From positions 34,873 through 98,872 of the forward strand of contig NZ_CANMKV010000017.1 in assembly GCF_947498635.1 (NCBI RefSeq): a stretch of 64,000 bases of DNA, written 5' to 3'. This document shows, piece after piece, positions 53,851 through 63,013 of this stretch; within the stretch, counting starts at the first letter, position 1; every line of letters begins with the position of its first letter. Both the position numbers and the translations under genes were made by a program. Under the pieces are notes generated by a model. It had not been told where the DNA came from and made no database searches. It saw only the letters and a list, made by a program, of their open reading frames with translations. Source of the DNA: an uncultured Microbulbifer sp. (lineage in GTDB: Bacteria; Pseudomonadota; Gammaproteobacteria; Pseudomonadales; Cellvibrionaceae).

Positions 53851-55935
53851 TTAATTTTTGACCGTAAAACTAGTGGATTTTCCACTGTAGCTGGAAATTT
53901 TACCAGTCCAGCCACTTTTCCAGTTTCCTTTGTGTTTAATACGGTAGGTGCCCGCGGGAGTATCCTCACCGATCACCCACCGTCCCTCAGCAAACGAGCA
54001 AGCCAGGCAATCCACTGACGTATCCCGCGTCCAGATAAAGCGGGTATCCAGGTCATTATCCGTGAGATAAGTTTCCCAGTTACCATTCACCTTACGCTGT
54101 ACTTCGATAAAGGTGTCCCCAGTTCTAAAATCATTGCGTGGATGACCGGAACGGAAGCTTGCAGACACCGTATCCCCGACAGAATAACTGTTGCCCACAT
54201 CATTCCAAACCTGGCCGAAAGACTCCCACAGCCGCTTGTCATCGTAGACGACCCCAATCACAGGAATAACCTGATCATCGGATAAATCCGCCGGTGTGGG
54301 ACCAGCATCCACAACCAGGTCATTGTTCATGGCATGAGCCATTTCAGTATAAATTTGCTGGTAAGCCGCTAGTGTGTTCGGGCCATAGATTGTGTGCCCG
54401 CCCTCATAATGCTGTCTATCAAATTCTTCGTGGGTGGTCACATAGCCGGTATAGGCATTCGCCAAGCCAGCAATGACCACCGTGGAAATACCGTGGTCTT
54501 GCATTACCGACCGCACCTGTGCTTCCAGTCGGCGTCCAGCCATGGTGGTCATTTCACTAGGCGCGGCAACCAAAGCAAAGGACCCGATGCGAAACAACTG
54601 GAATGGTAGGTAGGGCGTATACAATTCCTGCCCCAGAACTTTACGCTCAACAAAAGTAGGTTTGGGATATTGGCAGGGGTCATCCTGTGTATCCTCATAG
54701 ACCGCGGCCGCAGAGAATGCATTCATAAGCCCGAAAAGTGGAAAGCCACCAATCACTGATTCAAACAGGCTTTCACTTCGATCCCAGTCTGTACCCTCAT
54801 TTTCAACAGACATACCCTCAAAAATACCCTCTATCCCAGAAGGGCCATCCCAAGAAGAACCGGCGGTAAACGACCAACCGACCGCACCTTCACAAATATT
54901 CTGCTGGCCTACACCGGTATATTCCCCCGCTACGCTATAGCCGGGAAAATAAATATATTGATGCCGGTAATCGAGATCGGCTGACAACTTTGTGCCAGAA
55001 GCCCCGTAGAGAGACTTTGCCTTGCCGACTTGCTTTTCCGCCGCCAAGGTAAGGCTGCCATATTCGGAAGAACCACAGCCATCTCCTGGGCCACAAATAT
55101 TGGGGGAAGCATCACCCAAATTGCTATTGGCAAAAGCGGCAACAAAATTCCCCGCTGTATCTACTTGGCTCGCTGCCCACTGCTCAAATAGATAGCTGGC
55201 AGCGCCTTTATGATCGCTACTCAGCTGACGCTGACTTGTGCCGAGTGAGACATTGTGTACCGCAAACCAATTAATAATACCCAACACATCATTATTTGAA
55301 CTGACCAGCTTGAGCTGAGTCATCGTCTTATTGGTATCGTATTGGTAATCACCGGCATCCGGGTTTTGTACATAGGGCTCCGGATTGCGGTTAATACTGG
55401 TATCAAGCAGTGTACCCTGCTCCAGAAAAATATCGCCTTCGACTAGGCCGTTATTCGCCAAGACTATTGACTGATAAATCCCATCAATGATCGCATTATA
55501 GTTATCTTCCGCATAACCAAGTGCACTCATATTAAGCATGACATAATGGTCGTAGCCACCGGGCCCAACATGAGTGTGCGTAGCTGTCAGCATGACATTG
55601 CTATCGGTATAGCGACTGTCGCCATACTTACTTTTAAGCTTGGCCATCACCCCCTGCTTAACCCCCTGAGGAATGCCCTGTAAATCGGCGGAAACAAATA
55701 CCAAACGCTGACTGTCCGCTGTGTTGGCAGTGACAAAGGCACGGGACCATAAGCGACTATGAATTCCTTTAGTGGTCTGGCTGGTCTCACCGTATCCAAC
55801 CATACCCACATCCGCGGCCGGGCCAGTAATATCAAACTTGCCCGCCCCCAATAACCAGTCTGCACTCAAGGCGAAAGGCGCATATCCAAGCAGTATAAAA
55901 AATGCGGTATAACATCGGATTATTATTATCTTCAT
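53851..55935 (-). CDS. secreted neutral/alkaline ceramidase
   Basis: The 694-residue protein has a signal peptide (ending FALSA). It continues with the neutral ceramidase family core: LLGAGKFDITGPAADVGMVG at the mature start, zinc histidines in TATHTHVGPGGYDHYV and NWFAVHNVSLG, and the nucleophile Ser in NLGDASPNICGPG. A C-terminal beta-sandwich follows (KVNGNWETYLTDNDLDTRFI). It hydrolyses ceramide to sphingosine and fatty acid outside the cell. Bacterial homologues act on host or algal sphingolipids. It is convergent with the dehalogenase gene and divergent from the CBM2 enzyme gene. Confidence 0.93.
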   Translation of the reverse strand: MKIIIIRCYTAFFILLGYAPFALSADWLLGAGKFDITGPAADVGMVGYGETSQTTKGIHSRLWSRAFVTANTADSQRLVFVSADLQGIPQGVKQGVMAKLKSKYGDSRYTDSNVMLTATHTHVGPGGYDHYVMLNMSALGYAEDNYNAIIDGIYQSIVLANNGLVEGDIFLEQGTLLDTSINRNPEPYVQNPDAGDYQYDTNKTMTQLKLVSSNNDVLGIINWFAVHNVSLGTSQRQLSSDHKGAASYLFEQWAASQVDTAGNFVAAFANSNLGDASPNICGPGDGCGSSEYGSLTLAAEKQVGKAKSLYGASGTKLSADLDYRHQYIYFPGYSVAGEYTGVGQQNICEGAVGWSFTAGSSWDGPSGIEGIFEGMSVENEGTDWDRSESLFESVIGGFPLFGLMNAFSAAAVYEDTQDDPCQYPKPTFVERKVLGQELYTPYLPFQLFRIGSFALVAAPSEMTTMAGRRLEAQVRSVMQDHGISTVVIAGLANAYTGYVTTHEEFDRQHYEGGHTIYGPNTLAAYQQIYTEMAHAMNNDLVVDAGPTPADLSDDQVIPVIGVVYDDKRLWESFGQVWNDVGNSYSVGDTVSASFRSGHPRNDFRTGDTFIEVQRKVNGNWETYLTDNDLDTRFIWTRDTSVDCLACSFAEGRWVIGEDTPAGTYRIKHKGNWKSGWTGKISSYSGKSTSFTVKN

Positions 55936-56606
55936 TTTTTCTCCATTTTTTTAAGTAAAGTGCCCATGACAGTAAATACTGGAAAGCCAGTCATATCCTC
56001 AAAAGTCACCTTCGTACTGCGCGGGGAAAGCTGGCTTGGCCAACAGATAGCCGCGAAGTGAAACACCCCAACAACACCACTTTTATCTCCCCCCAATCAC
56101 TCCCAGCAACCTGTGGAGAATGGAAGGCAGGGTTATTACCCTTGAACACATCAAACGTTAATTATTTATGCTGGCACGAAAGTGCCAGCATACCTGATTA
56201 TTTTCAGCGGGTATGTTTCAAAAAGCCCTGTGCCCGCCAAAGTTTGCAACAGCCAGTAAATGGCAGCGTTAAAACAATCCTATGCAGGCCCCTCAAAATG
56301 AAAATTATTTTTATTTGGTGAATTTCATGCAATGACTCTTCTCTTTAATCGGGTTTTATAAGATGACTCGAACCCCAAGAAAACTTGGCCTGGTTCACAG
56401 CCAGTCCGCGAAAGCGCGCAAGCAGGCCATCGAAAAACATGACTAAATATTCATTCCTTACTCACTATCCCGTGACCCTCCCCAAGCCCACTCAACGGGA
56501 ATATTCGACTCTCTGGTCAAAAACTGGCACATCCTCTTGAGAGAAACTTTCCTGGCGCAGCGGGGCCTTAGAACACTGTACAAAATGAATAAATAGTGGT
56601 TTTTAG
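55936..56606. other. divergent promoter region, ceramidase and CBM2 enzyme
   Basis: About 670 bases between two divergent secreted-enzyme genes. A 27-codon frame at 56363-56446 (rich in Lys, Arg and Gln) has no strong ribosome site and is not called. No regulator gene is present. Confidence 0.4.
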
Positions 56607-59600
56607 ATGAGCAAACGATTCATCAGAGCGGGTATTTACTCCCTCAGCTTGCTTTTACTTGGCTCAGCACCCCTGGCGATGGCAGCCACAAACTGTGATG
56701 TCAGCATGGTTGTTCAGAGCGTATGGGATAAGGGTTATATGGCCTCAGTGGTGGTGCGTAACACCGGCAAAGAGCCCATTAATGGCTGGACCGTTAACTG
56801 GCAGTGGCCTGGGGACCAGGAGATTGGCCATACCTGGAACGCTAAAGTCACCCAAAGCGGCAACGCCGCAAGCGCAGAAGGCAACGGTGACTTTGCCAAT
56901 ATTCCGGCCGGTGAGGCCCGCGCCTTCGGATTCAACATTACCTATTCCGGCGGCATGCAGGTTCCAAGCGAACTCAATGCAAGCTGCAATATCCCACAAT
57001 CGCCCTCGCCAACACCTAGCGAGCCACCAAAAGCCAATAGCCCCTTATCAGCACTGGACAGCTACAACTACATTCTGGGCACCCAGACTATTAGTCCCAA
57101 ATACCACTTTACTGGCGAAGGCTCTCTGGTGGAGTCTGCCAAAGCGATACGCTCGATGGGCTCAAACCTCCTTAAGATCGCCCTTTCCACGGGGTTATAT
57201 GATGAATTGAAGGGCGCAGGACTGGACTACCAATTCAAGCGGATGCTGGAAGAAGTCCCAGCTTACCGTGAAGTCTTGGAGATGGATTTTTCTCACTATA
57301 TGTTCTGGGTTGAGGACTCTGGTTCCTGGATGGACAATAAAGGAATGTCACAAGAGGAAATTGTATGGCAGTACGATAAGATTTATGCGATGGCAGAATA
57401 TCTGTTAACCCAATATAACGGCTCCGGTAAAACTTTTATGATCGGCCACTGGGAGGGAGACTGGAACCTTGTGCAAAAAGCCGATGGGACACGGGATGAT
57501 AATCAGGAAAAACTCGATCCCTTGCGTATCCAGGGACTAATCGACTGGCTCAATATTCGCCAAAAGGCCATCGATGATGCAAAAGCCAATATCCCCCACG
57601 CCAATATCCACTTGTATCACTATGTCGAAGTGAACCGGGTAGAGTCGGCGATGCAGGGTAAAGAGCGCATCACCAATGCTGTACTCCCGCATACTAATGT
57701 CGACCTGGTTTCCTATTCCGCCTACGACTTGACCACCCAGGAAAAACATTCAGATTTTGCCACCCTACACACAGAGTTAACCAAAGCATTAGATTTTATT
57801 GACGAAAAGCTTCCGCCTAAACCTGGGCTCCCCTTTGAAAAGCGCGTATTTATTGGCGAATACGGCTACGGCGAATCCTGGTTTAAAGACTGGGGGACCC
57901 GCTCGGGTGAAGCCCAGGACATGCTTTCACGCAATGTCATTAAAACCGCACTAGAGTGGGGAGCACCCTTTATTCTTTACTGGCAAATGTATGGCAATGA
58001 GTACGATAGCTGGATTAACGAATTTGTCGGTTATTGGCTGATCGACAACGAGGGAAATAAAAAAGAGATTTATCACACCCACGAAAACTTCTTCAAAGAT
58101 GCCAAGAGTTATCTCAGCGACTATCAAGCCAAACAGGGTACCCTACCCTCCGAATCGGAATTTCGCGCTTATGCCCTGAAATGGTTTGAATCTTCAACAG
58201 GCAGCACTCCCGACACTAACCCGCCGACAAACCCTACCGTGCCTACACCGGTACCTCCCACAACGGATCCGATTGCTGATTCAAAGCCCACGCCGGTAAC
58301 ACCGATCCCTCAACCTCAAGCCACAGAAAAATGTACGGCTGAGTACACCATTCAAAATGACTGGGGCAGTGGATTTATGGCTAACGTTGTGATTCGCAAT
58401 ACTGGTGACCAGCCCTTAGAGGCTTGGCAGGTTCAATGGCAGTGGCCCGGTGATCAAAAAGTAACGCATTCTTGGAATGCGGAGGTCATCGATCATGCAG
58501 GCTCTGTAACCGCCAGCGCCCAGGACACTATCCCACCGGGAGAGGCACGAGCTTTTGGATTCAACGGAGAATACCGCGGAGTCAATGCTAAACCTGACAT
58601 TAACACCGCTTGCCAGACCAGTGGCACACCCCAAACCAGTACACCCGACACGAATACTCCGCCAACAGCCGGAACCCAGCCCAACAATCCAGGTAATCCA
58701 ACCCAAGGCGGGGCTGATAAAATCAAGCTTTGGTTTATCGGCGACTCCATCACCTACGGTATGACAACCCTGCCCTATAACTCTATGGGCTTCCGCTCTC
58801 AAATCTGGCAACAAATTCGCAAGGCTGCAGATGGGCAGTCTAGTTTCCCATTGAGCAGTAGCGATACCAATCGGGTGATGACCATTAGCTATAACGGCCA
58901 GCCCATAGAAAGCATTGGTACGATCAGTGGACCTACCGAACCCAATGGTGTAGAAAAAAAGACCGAAAATTACTGGCATTCCGGTATCCCAGGGGCCACG
59001 ACAAGTGATATGCAGTGCTTCCTCAACCCTACCAGGCACCGGGTGCCAACGGGTTACAGTTTTACCAACTGCACAGAGTCCATTGCCAACTTTAATTCAG
59101 TTGTTACCGAATTGTGCCGCGAGAATGGCAATAGTTCCGGATGGCTAGGTAACCAAGCCTGCCAATTAAACCAAAACCTGTCAGCTTCTGATGCCATTAT
59201 TGTGCCCATTCAATTGGGGACGAACGATATCACCTTCCTCAATATGAACGTCGCGACCCAGTGTAACGCAATACCAGAAGGCGAAAGTGCAACGGCCAAA
59301 CGGCTTGATGAAGTAGTCGCCAGTATTGTGTCCACCGAAGATATACGGGACAACACGACCTTGGTGGGTAAGATATACAACCATCTCAATGCACAGGGAA
59401 TACCTGATAGCAATATCGCCTTTATGATCTCCACCATACCTCGCAGGACCAACCTGGATGGCCAGGATCCCTCCAATCACTGTACCGACTATTACAATGC
59501 AAAAATTAAAAATACTCTTACCAGAATAGGGGCCAGCGAGAGGATTTTTCTTACCGATCAGGGCAATATTGTACCCACTGGTGACGCTGTGCACCCGACA

Positions 59601-59741
59601 ACACTCGGACATAGGATAATGGCCTGTAACCTGCTCTATGGTTACAACTATGGACATTCTGAAAGCTTTAACTGCCCAGTTCCCGCTTCCCCCCCTAATA
59701 CAGGATTACTTCGGGCGCTTGCTGCAGTTTCAGCACATTAA
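56607..59741 (+). CDS. secreted modular enzyme: CBM2 - glycosidase-like domain - CBM2 - SGNH esterase
   Basis: The 1044-residue protein has a signal peptide (ending PLAMA). CBM2 domain 1 (about 28-128) shows VVVRNTGKEPINGWTVNWQW and paired cysteines. A TIM-barrel-like catalytic domain (about 150-530) has candidate acids E283 (GHWEGDWNL) and E418 (FIGEYGYGE). After a Pro/Thr linker comes CBM2 domain 2 (about 575-670, VVIRNTGDQPLEAWQVQWQW). A second linker leads to an SGNH domain (about 705-1030): S714 in FIGDSITYG, QLGTNDITF and DAVHPTTLGH. It likely binds cellulose or chitin and both cleaves and de-esterifies polysaccharide. The glycosidase family is not assigned. Confidence 0.85.
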   Translation: MSKRFIRAGIYSLSLLLLGSAPLAMAATNCDVSMVVQSVWDKGYMASVVVRNTGKEPINGWTVNWQWPGDQEIGHTWNAKVTQSGNAASAEGNGDFANIPAGEARAFGFNITYSGGMQVPSELNASCNIPQSPSPTPSEPPKANSPLSALDSYNYILGTQTISPKYHFTGEGSLVESAKAIRSMGSNLLKIALSTGLYDELKGAGLDYQFKRMLEEVPAYREVLEMDFSHYMFWVEDSGSWMDNKGMSQEEIVWQYDKIYAMAEYLLTQYNGSGKTFMIGHWEGDWNLVQKADGTRDDNQEKLDPLRIQGLIDWLNIRQKAIDDAKANIPHANIHLYHYVEVNRVESAMQGKERITNAVLPHTNVDLVSYSAYDLTTQEKHSDFATLHTELTKALDFIDEKLPPKPGLPFEKRVFIGEYGYGESWFKDWGTRSGEAQDMLSRNVIKTALEWGAPFILYWQMYGNEYDSWINEFVGYWLIDNEGNKKEIYHTHENFFKDAKSYLSDYQAKQGTLPSESEFRAYALKWFESSTGSTPDTNPPTNPTVPTPVPPTTDPIADSKPTPVTPIPQPQATEKCTAEYTIQNDWGSGFMANVVIRNTGDQPLEAWQVQWQWPGDQKVTHSWNAEVIDHAGSVTASAQDTIPPGEARAFGFNGEYRGVNAKPDINTACQTSGTPQTSTPDTNTPPTAGTQPNNPGNPTQGGADKIKLWFIGDSITYGMTTLPYNSMGFRSQIWQQIRKAADGQSSFPLSSSDTNRVMTISYNGQPIESIGTISGPTEPNGVEKKTENYWHSGIPGATTSDMQCFLNPTRHRVPTGYSFTNCTESIANFNSVVTELCRENGNSSGWLGNQACQLNQNLSASDAIIVPIQLGTNDITFLNMNVATQCNAIPEGESATAKRLDEVVASIVSTEDIRDNTTLVGKIYNHLNAQGIPDSNIAFMISTIPRRTNLDGQDPSNHCTDYYNAKIKNTLTRIGASERIFLTDQGNIVPTGDAVHPTTLGHRIMACNLLYGYNYGHSESFNCPVPASPPNTGLLRALAAVSAH

Positions 59742-59785
59742 TACCAACACTCAAATGGTGATTCTAGCCTAGAAGCAAACTCAAA

Positions 59786-60047
59786 TTACTGAGGACAATC
59801 CTTTGCGTCTATAAAGGCTCCATGAATTGGAGCAGTATCATAGATAATGTTCACAGACGAAAAACCACTAAGATCATCAGTTAAATCAAAAAGGTCCACT
59901 ACATCAATTGTGGCCGGACCTTTATCCTCTACTGATCGGGTATAGCTCAGATAAATCGCAACTTGATTCGTACTCACCACACCCAAAAGAATATTCTTGA
60001 GAACTATCGTGCGGTTGCTGATTGACCGAAAGACATAGGAATAAAAG
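59786..60047 (-). pseudogene. C-terminal remnant of a gene cut by an IS3 element
   Basis: An open minus-strand frame runs from the IS boundary at 60047 to a stop at 59786 and reads, for example, STNQVAIYLSYTRSVEDKG and LSGFSSVNIIYDTAPIHGAF. It has no proper start and continues to the exact edge of IS copy B. It is therefore probably the 3' end of a gene whose 5' part was lost. The protein family is not recognised. Confidence 0.4.
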
Positions 60048-61100
60048 TGTTGTGGTCAACCTTAACCGGACATCTCTCTAAGCACATTTTTCAAACTCGA
60101 TGGGAGCTATATTCCCCAGAGTTGTATGGATTCGGCGTGAGTTATAGTAAGAGATATATTTTCTCACACCTGTTATTTCATTCTTCCTTGTCGAGTAGAG
60201 ATTTCAAGTTAACCACTTCCGCTTCAAGCTGCTAAAGAAACGTTCAGTCGGTACGTTGTCCCAACAATTTTCCTTACCGCTCATTGAGCACACCATTACA
60301 TGCTGCTGTAATAACGCTTGGTAGGTATGACTGGCATACTGACTACCTCGATCAAAGTGATGCAGAGGACCTTTTAGGGCGTGCGTAAATTAACAGCCAT
60401 CATCAACGTACGACTTACTAAAGCTGTTTTCAGCTGACGATTTAGATGCCAACCAAAAATCTGGCGCGAATAGAGATCAACCACTACCGCCAAGTACAAC
60501 CAACCCTGCAAAGTCCAAATATACGTAATATCAGTAGTCTAAACTAGATTTTTAGCACCTGGTGAAAATTCCCTATTCAAAAGGTTCTCTGCGACCGCTA
60601 GTTGATGTTTACTGTCTGTTGTTAGTCTAAATCGTTTCTTGCGCTTTACTGCCAAGCCTAGATTTTTAATTAGCTTGCGGACTCGACAGCGCCCGAATTA
60701 AAGGCCTTCTTTGCGTAATAATTTCATTAATCGACAGATTCCGAAACTCTTCCAATAAGGCCTTCAAACGATGGCTTAGTTGCCATCGTTTGGCTATCTA
60801 TTGAGCTATCCCTACGGCAACACCAATCGTAATAGCTACTCTTATTTGCCTGCATTACCCGGCAGAGCACCCTAACTGGAAAGCTGCCTTTCTGCTTCTT
60901 GATAAATCTGTACTTTATTTCATTTATTTCGCAAAGAAGGCGCTGGCCTTTTTTAGGATTTCCCTCTCCATACGCAACGGCTTGTTTTTGCGTCGCAATC
61001 GATCCAGTTCAGCGCGCTCGTTGATATCCAGCCTTACTCCACCCTCTTCCAGTTTCAGCTCTTTTATCCAGTGTCGCAGTTTATTGGCAGTGGTTCCTAC
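60048..61100 (-). mobile_element. truncated IS3-family element, copy B
   Basis: It begins at 60048 with TGTTGTGGTCAACC, the inverted partner of the TGTAGTGGTC end of copy C. Inside, on the minus strand, are decayed OrfB sequences and the C-terminal two thirds of OrfA (60924-61100: NKLRHWIKELKLEEGG, LRMEREILKKASAFFAK). OrfA is cut at 61100, where another IS begins, so about 45 N-terminal residues and the other terminal repeat are missing. Confidence 0.8.
60924..61100 (-). pseudogene. IS3 OrfA fragment (copy B)
   Basis: This is the C-terminal part of the IS3 helix-turn-helix/leucine-zipper OrfA, starting at GTTANKLRHWIKEL. It aligns with the intact OrfA at 62404-62694. Its start was removed by the insertion at 61101. 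Confidence 0.8.
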
Positions 61101-61162
61101 TGATCCTACCCACAAAAGACGGACACTCTCTTAAGCGATAAACTACGCAGCAGAGGTGCCCT

Positions 61163-61462
61163 ATGACACGATCAAGTAAATCAACCAAAACCACTCGTAA
61201 ACAATACTCAGAGGAATATAGAAAAGATGCCCTAGCACTGGCGGTCAAAGTTGGGGTAAGCGTTGCCGCTAAACAGCTTGGGTTACATCCTTCCCAGATT
61301 TACGGATGGCGAAGCAAGGCTAAGTTACATCAGAGCCGAGGGGATGCCGAGAGAGAGCTGGCCACAGAGAATGCTCGCCTTAAGCGGCAGCTGGCTGAGC
61401 AGGCAGAGGAGCTGGCGATCTTAAAAAAGGCCGCAGCGTACTTTGCAAAGAGCCTGAAATGA
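61163..61462 (+). CDS. IS3-family transposase OrfA (complete)
   Basis: The 99-residue protein has a helix-turn-helix (YSEEYRKDALALAVKVGVSV, KQLGLHPSQIYGWRSK) and a C-terminal coiled coil (NARLKRQLAEQAEELAILKK). AGAGGTGCCCT precedes the ATG. Its stop overlaps the OrfB start by 4 bases (ATGA), the usual IS3 frame arrangement. The element is dead because OrfB is cut. Confidence 0.88.
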   Translation: MTRSSKSTKTTRKQYSEEYRKDALALAVKVGVSVAAKQLGLHPSQIYGWRSKAKLHQSRGDAERELATENARLKRQLAEQAEELAILKKAAAYFAKSLK

Positions 61463-61687
61463 GGTACGCCTTCATGCAAAAGCACAGGCATGAGTTCAGC
61501 ATCAAAGTGATGGCCAAGGTGTTGAGCGTATCTCGCAGTGGGTTTTACGACTGGGTGTCAAGATCGGCCGATCAATCCAAGCGCCAGCAGTACCGAATGC
61601 AGCCTGATGGTTTGGTACAGCAGCGCTTTATAGCCAGTAATGAACGTAGTGGCGCCCCCCGCCTGACGAGGGAGTTGGCCAGTGAGG
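61459..61687 (+). pseudogene. IS3 OrfB, 5' fragment
   Basis: It keeps the N-terminal HTH_21-type region (QKHRHEFSIKVMAKVLSVSR, SGFYDWVSRS) and breaks off after SGAPRLTRELASE, where ISAs1 sequence begins. The DDE catalytic domain is missing. Confidence 0.85.
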
Positions 61688-62340
61688 CAGGGCTGTCCCA
61701 TATAAATCATCCTAAATCGTTGCTGTAATTATCCTGTCCAAAGTCTCGCTATCCCATCCGGCCTTTTTCCGAAGCCTTTTAATGCTCATATCTTTTTTAA
61801 AAGCGGGCTTTGCCGCTTGCAACTGATTTAGTGCAGAGTGCCTCAAAATCGCCATATTTTCAGGTGCGTTACCCGATCTAAAGCGACTATAATCCTCACA
61901 AAAAACCACATCTAAAATCCAGTGCAGCGAGTTTTCAGCCCCCCATTGAGATCGAATAATATAATTCAGTTCTGCTGAGTGTGCTTCTAAACTACTTATA
62001 TAATGGCGTGTTTCGCAGCTGGAGCACTCCGCTGCAGAACGCTTCGCTTGGACTGCGATAACGCTTTTCAGGCCGTGCCATTGCTCTTTACCTTCTAGCC
62101 ATCCAATACTGCTAGTAGAGAGGCATTTACGGGATTCTTTCGCCCTCGGTTCACCTCTACAACACAATCGGTGTTGACATGCTTGTGATGCTGCATATCG
62201 AATATATTATTAAAATGTGCACAAATTTGTCGGTATAGTTTTTCCTGGTTAACCTTCACAGCGATTACGCAGTCACCGCCACGCTCTATAATCTTCTGGA
62301 TGATAGATTTCTGGCAACCCATAGCATCAATCGCAATAAT
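61688..62340 (-). mobile_element. truncated ISAs1-family element with broken transposase
   Basis: It starts with the ISAs1-like end CAGGGCTGTCCC at 61688. On the minus strand the transposase reads IIAIDAMGCQKSIIQKI and GGDCVIAVKVNQEKLYRQI, then in another frame (61712-62167) WHGLKSVIAVQAKRSA, YIISLEAH-like, IRSQWGAENSLHWILDVVF and NAPENMAILRHSALNQL. A frameshift near 62130 separates the halves. The N-terminal part is cut at 62340 by IS copy C. Confidence 0.82.
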
Positions 62341-62403
62341 TGTAGTGGTCTAATACTTCCGGACACTTCGCTAAGATTGTAAAACTGCCAAGCGAGGTGA
62401 AGT

Positions 62404-62694
62404 ATGACAACAAAAGTTACACGCCGGAAATTCAAGCCGGAGTTCAAAAAAGACGCCGTAGCCCTAGTCTCTGAGCAAGGGTATTCGATTTCCAAGGCTG
62501 CAGAGGCTGCAGGAACCACTGCCAACAACCTGCGACGCTGGATAAAGGAGCTGAAGCAGGAAGAGAGCGGTGTAAGGCTTGATGCCGGCGAGCGCGCTGA
62601 ATTGGATCGGTTACGACACGAAAACAAGCAGTTGCGGATGGAGAAAGAAATCCTAAAAAAGGCCAGTGCCTTCTTTGCGAAAGAAATGAAGTAA
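62404..62694 (+). CDS. IS3-family transposase OrfA (complete, copy C)
   Basis: The 96-residue protein has an HTH domain (RRKFKPEFKKDAVALVSEQG, YSISKAAEAAGTTANNLRRW) and a C-terminal zipper (DRLRHENKQLRMEKEILKKA). AGGTGAAGT precedes the ATG. It is the reference for the broken OrfA copies A and B. OrfB downstream is truncated, so transposition in cis is not possible. Confidence 0.88.
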   Translation: MTTKVTRRKFKPEFKKDAVALVSEQGYSISKAAEAAGTTANNLRRWIKELKQEESGVRLDAGERAELDRLRHENKQLRMEKEILKKASAFFAKEMK

Positions 62695-62900
62695 AGTACA
62701 ACTTTATCAAAGAACAGCAAGGCAGCTTTCCAGTTAGGACGTTCTGCCGAGTGATGCGGGTAAATAAGAGTAGCTATTACGAGTGGTGTCAGCGCAGTGA
62801 TAGCTCAATAGATAGCCAGACATGGAAACTATGCCATCGTTTGAAAGCCTTATTTTCTGAATCTCGACAGAGCCTCGGAAGCCGCCGGTTAATGAAACTG
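62695..62900 (+). pseudogene. IS3 OrfB, 5' fragment (copy C)
   Basis: The frame following OrfA reads FIKEQQGSFPVRTFCRVM and then NKSSYYEWCQRSDSS. It stops matching after SRRLMKL at 62900, where copy A continues with LNKEGFKIG. The catalytic DDE domain is absent. Confidence 0.75.
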
Positions 62901-63013
62901 GAAACATACTGGACAGCCATCAAACATAAAGTATAAACCGCCAACACCATTGACAAAAGAGCGCAAACCCACAAAACACTGGATATTCATACATATCAAT
63001 GCGCCTACAATCA

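Larger units (their letters stand above)
61101..61687 (+). mobile_element. truncated IS3-family element, second type
   Basis: It begins TGATCCTACCCAC at 61101, inside OrfA of copy B, and runs to 61687, where an ISAs1-type end starts. It keeps the left end, a complete OrfA and the beginning of OrfB. The same type of end and OrfA start occur in the remnant at 51.9-52.2 kb. Confidence 0.8.
62341..62900 (+). mobile_element. truncated IS3-family element, copy C
   Basis: It begins with TGTAGTGGTCTAATAC at 62341, which aligns with the inverted end of copy B. It keeps an intact OrfA and the first part of OrfB (MRVNKSSYYEWCQRSDSSID, GSRRLMKL). It diverges from copies A and B at about 62900, just before the RAYT-type gene. 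Confidence 0.8.

Noticed and set aside
56363..56446. 27-codon basic peptide frame upstream of the CBM2 enzyme
   Set aside because: It is short, without a good ribosome site or a regulatory leader structure; most likely chance.
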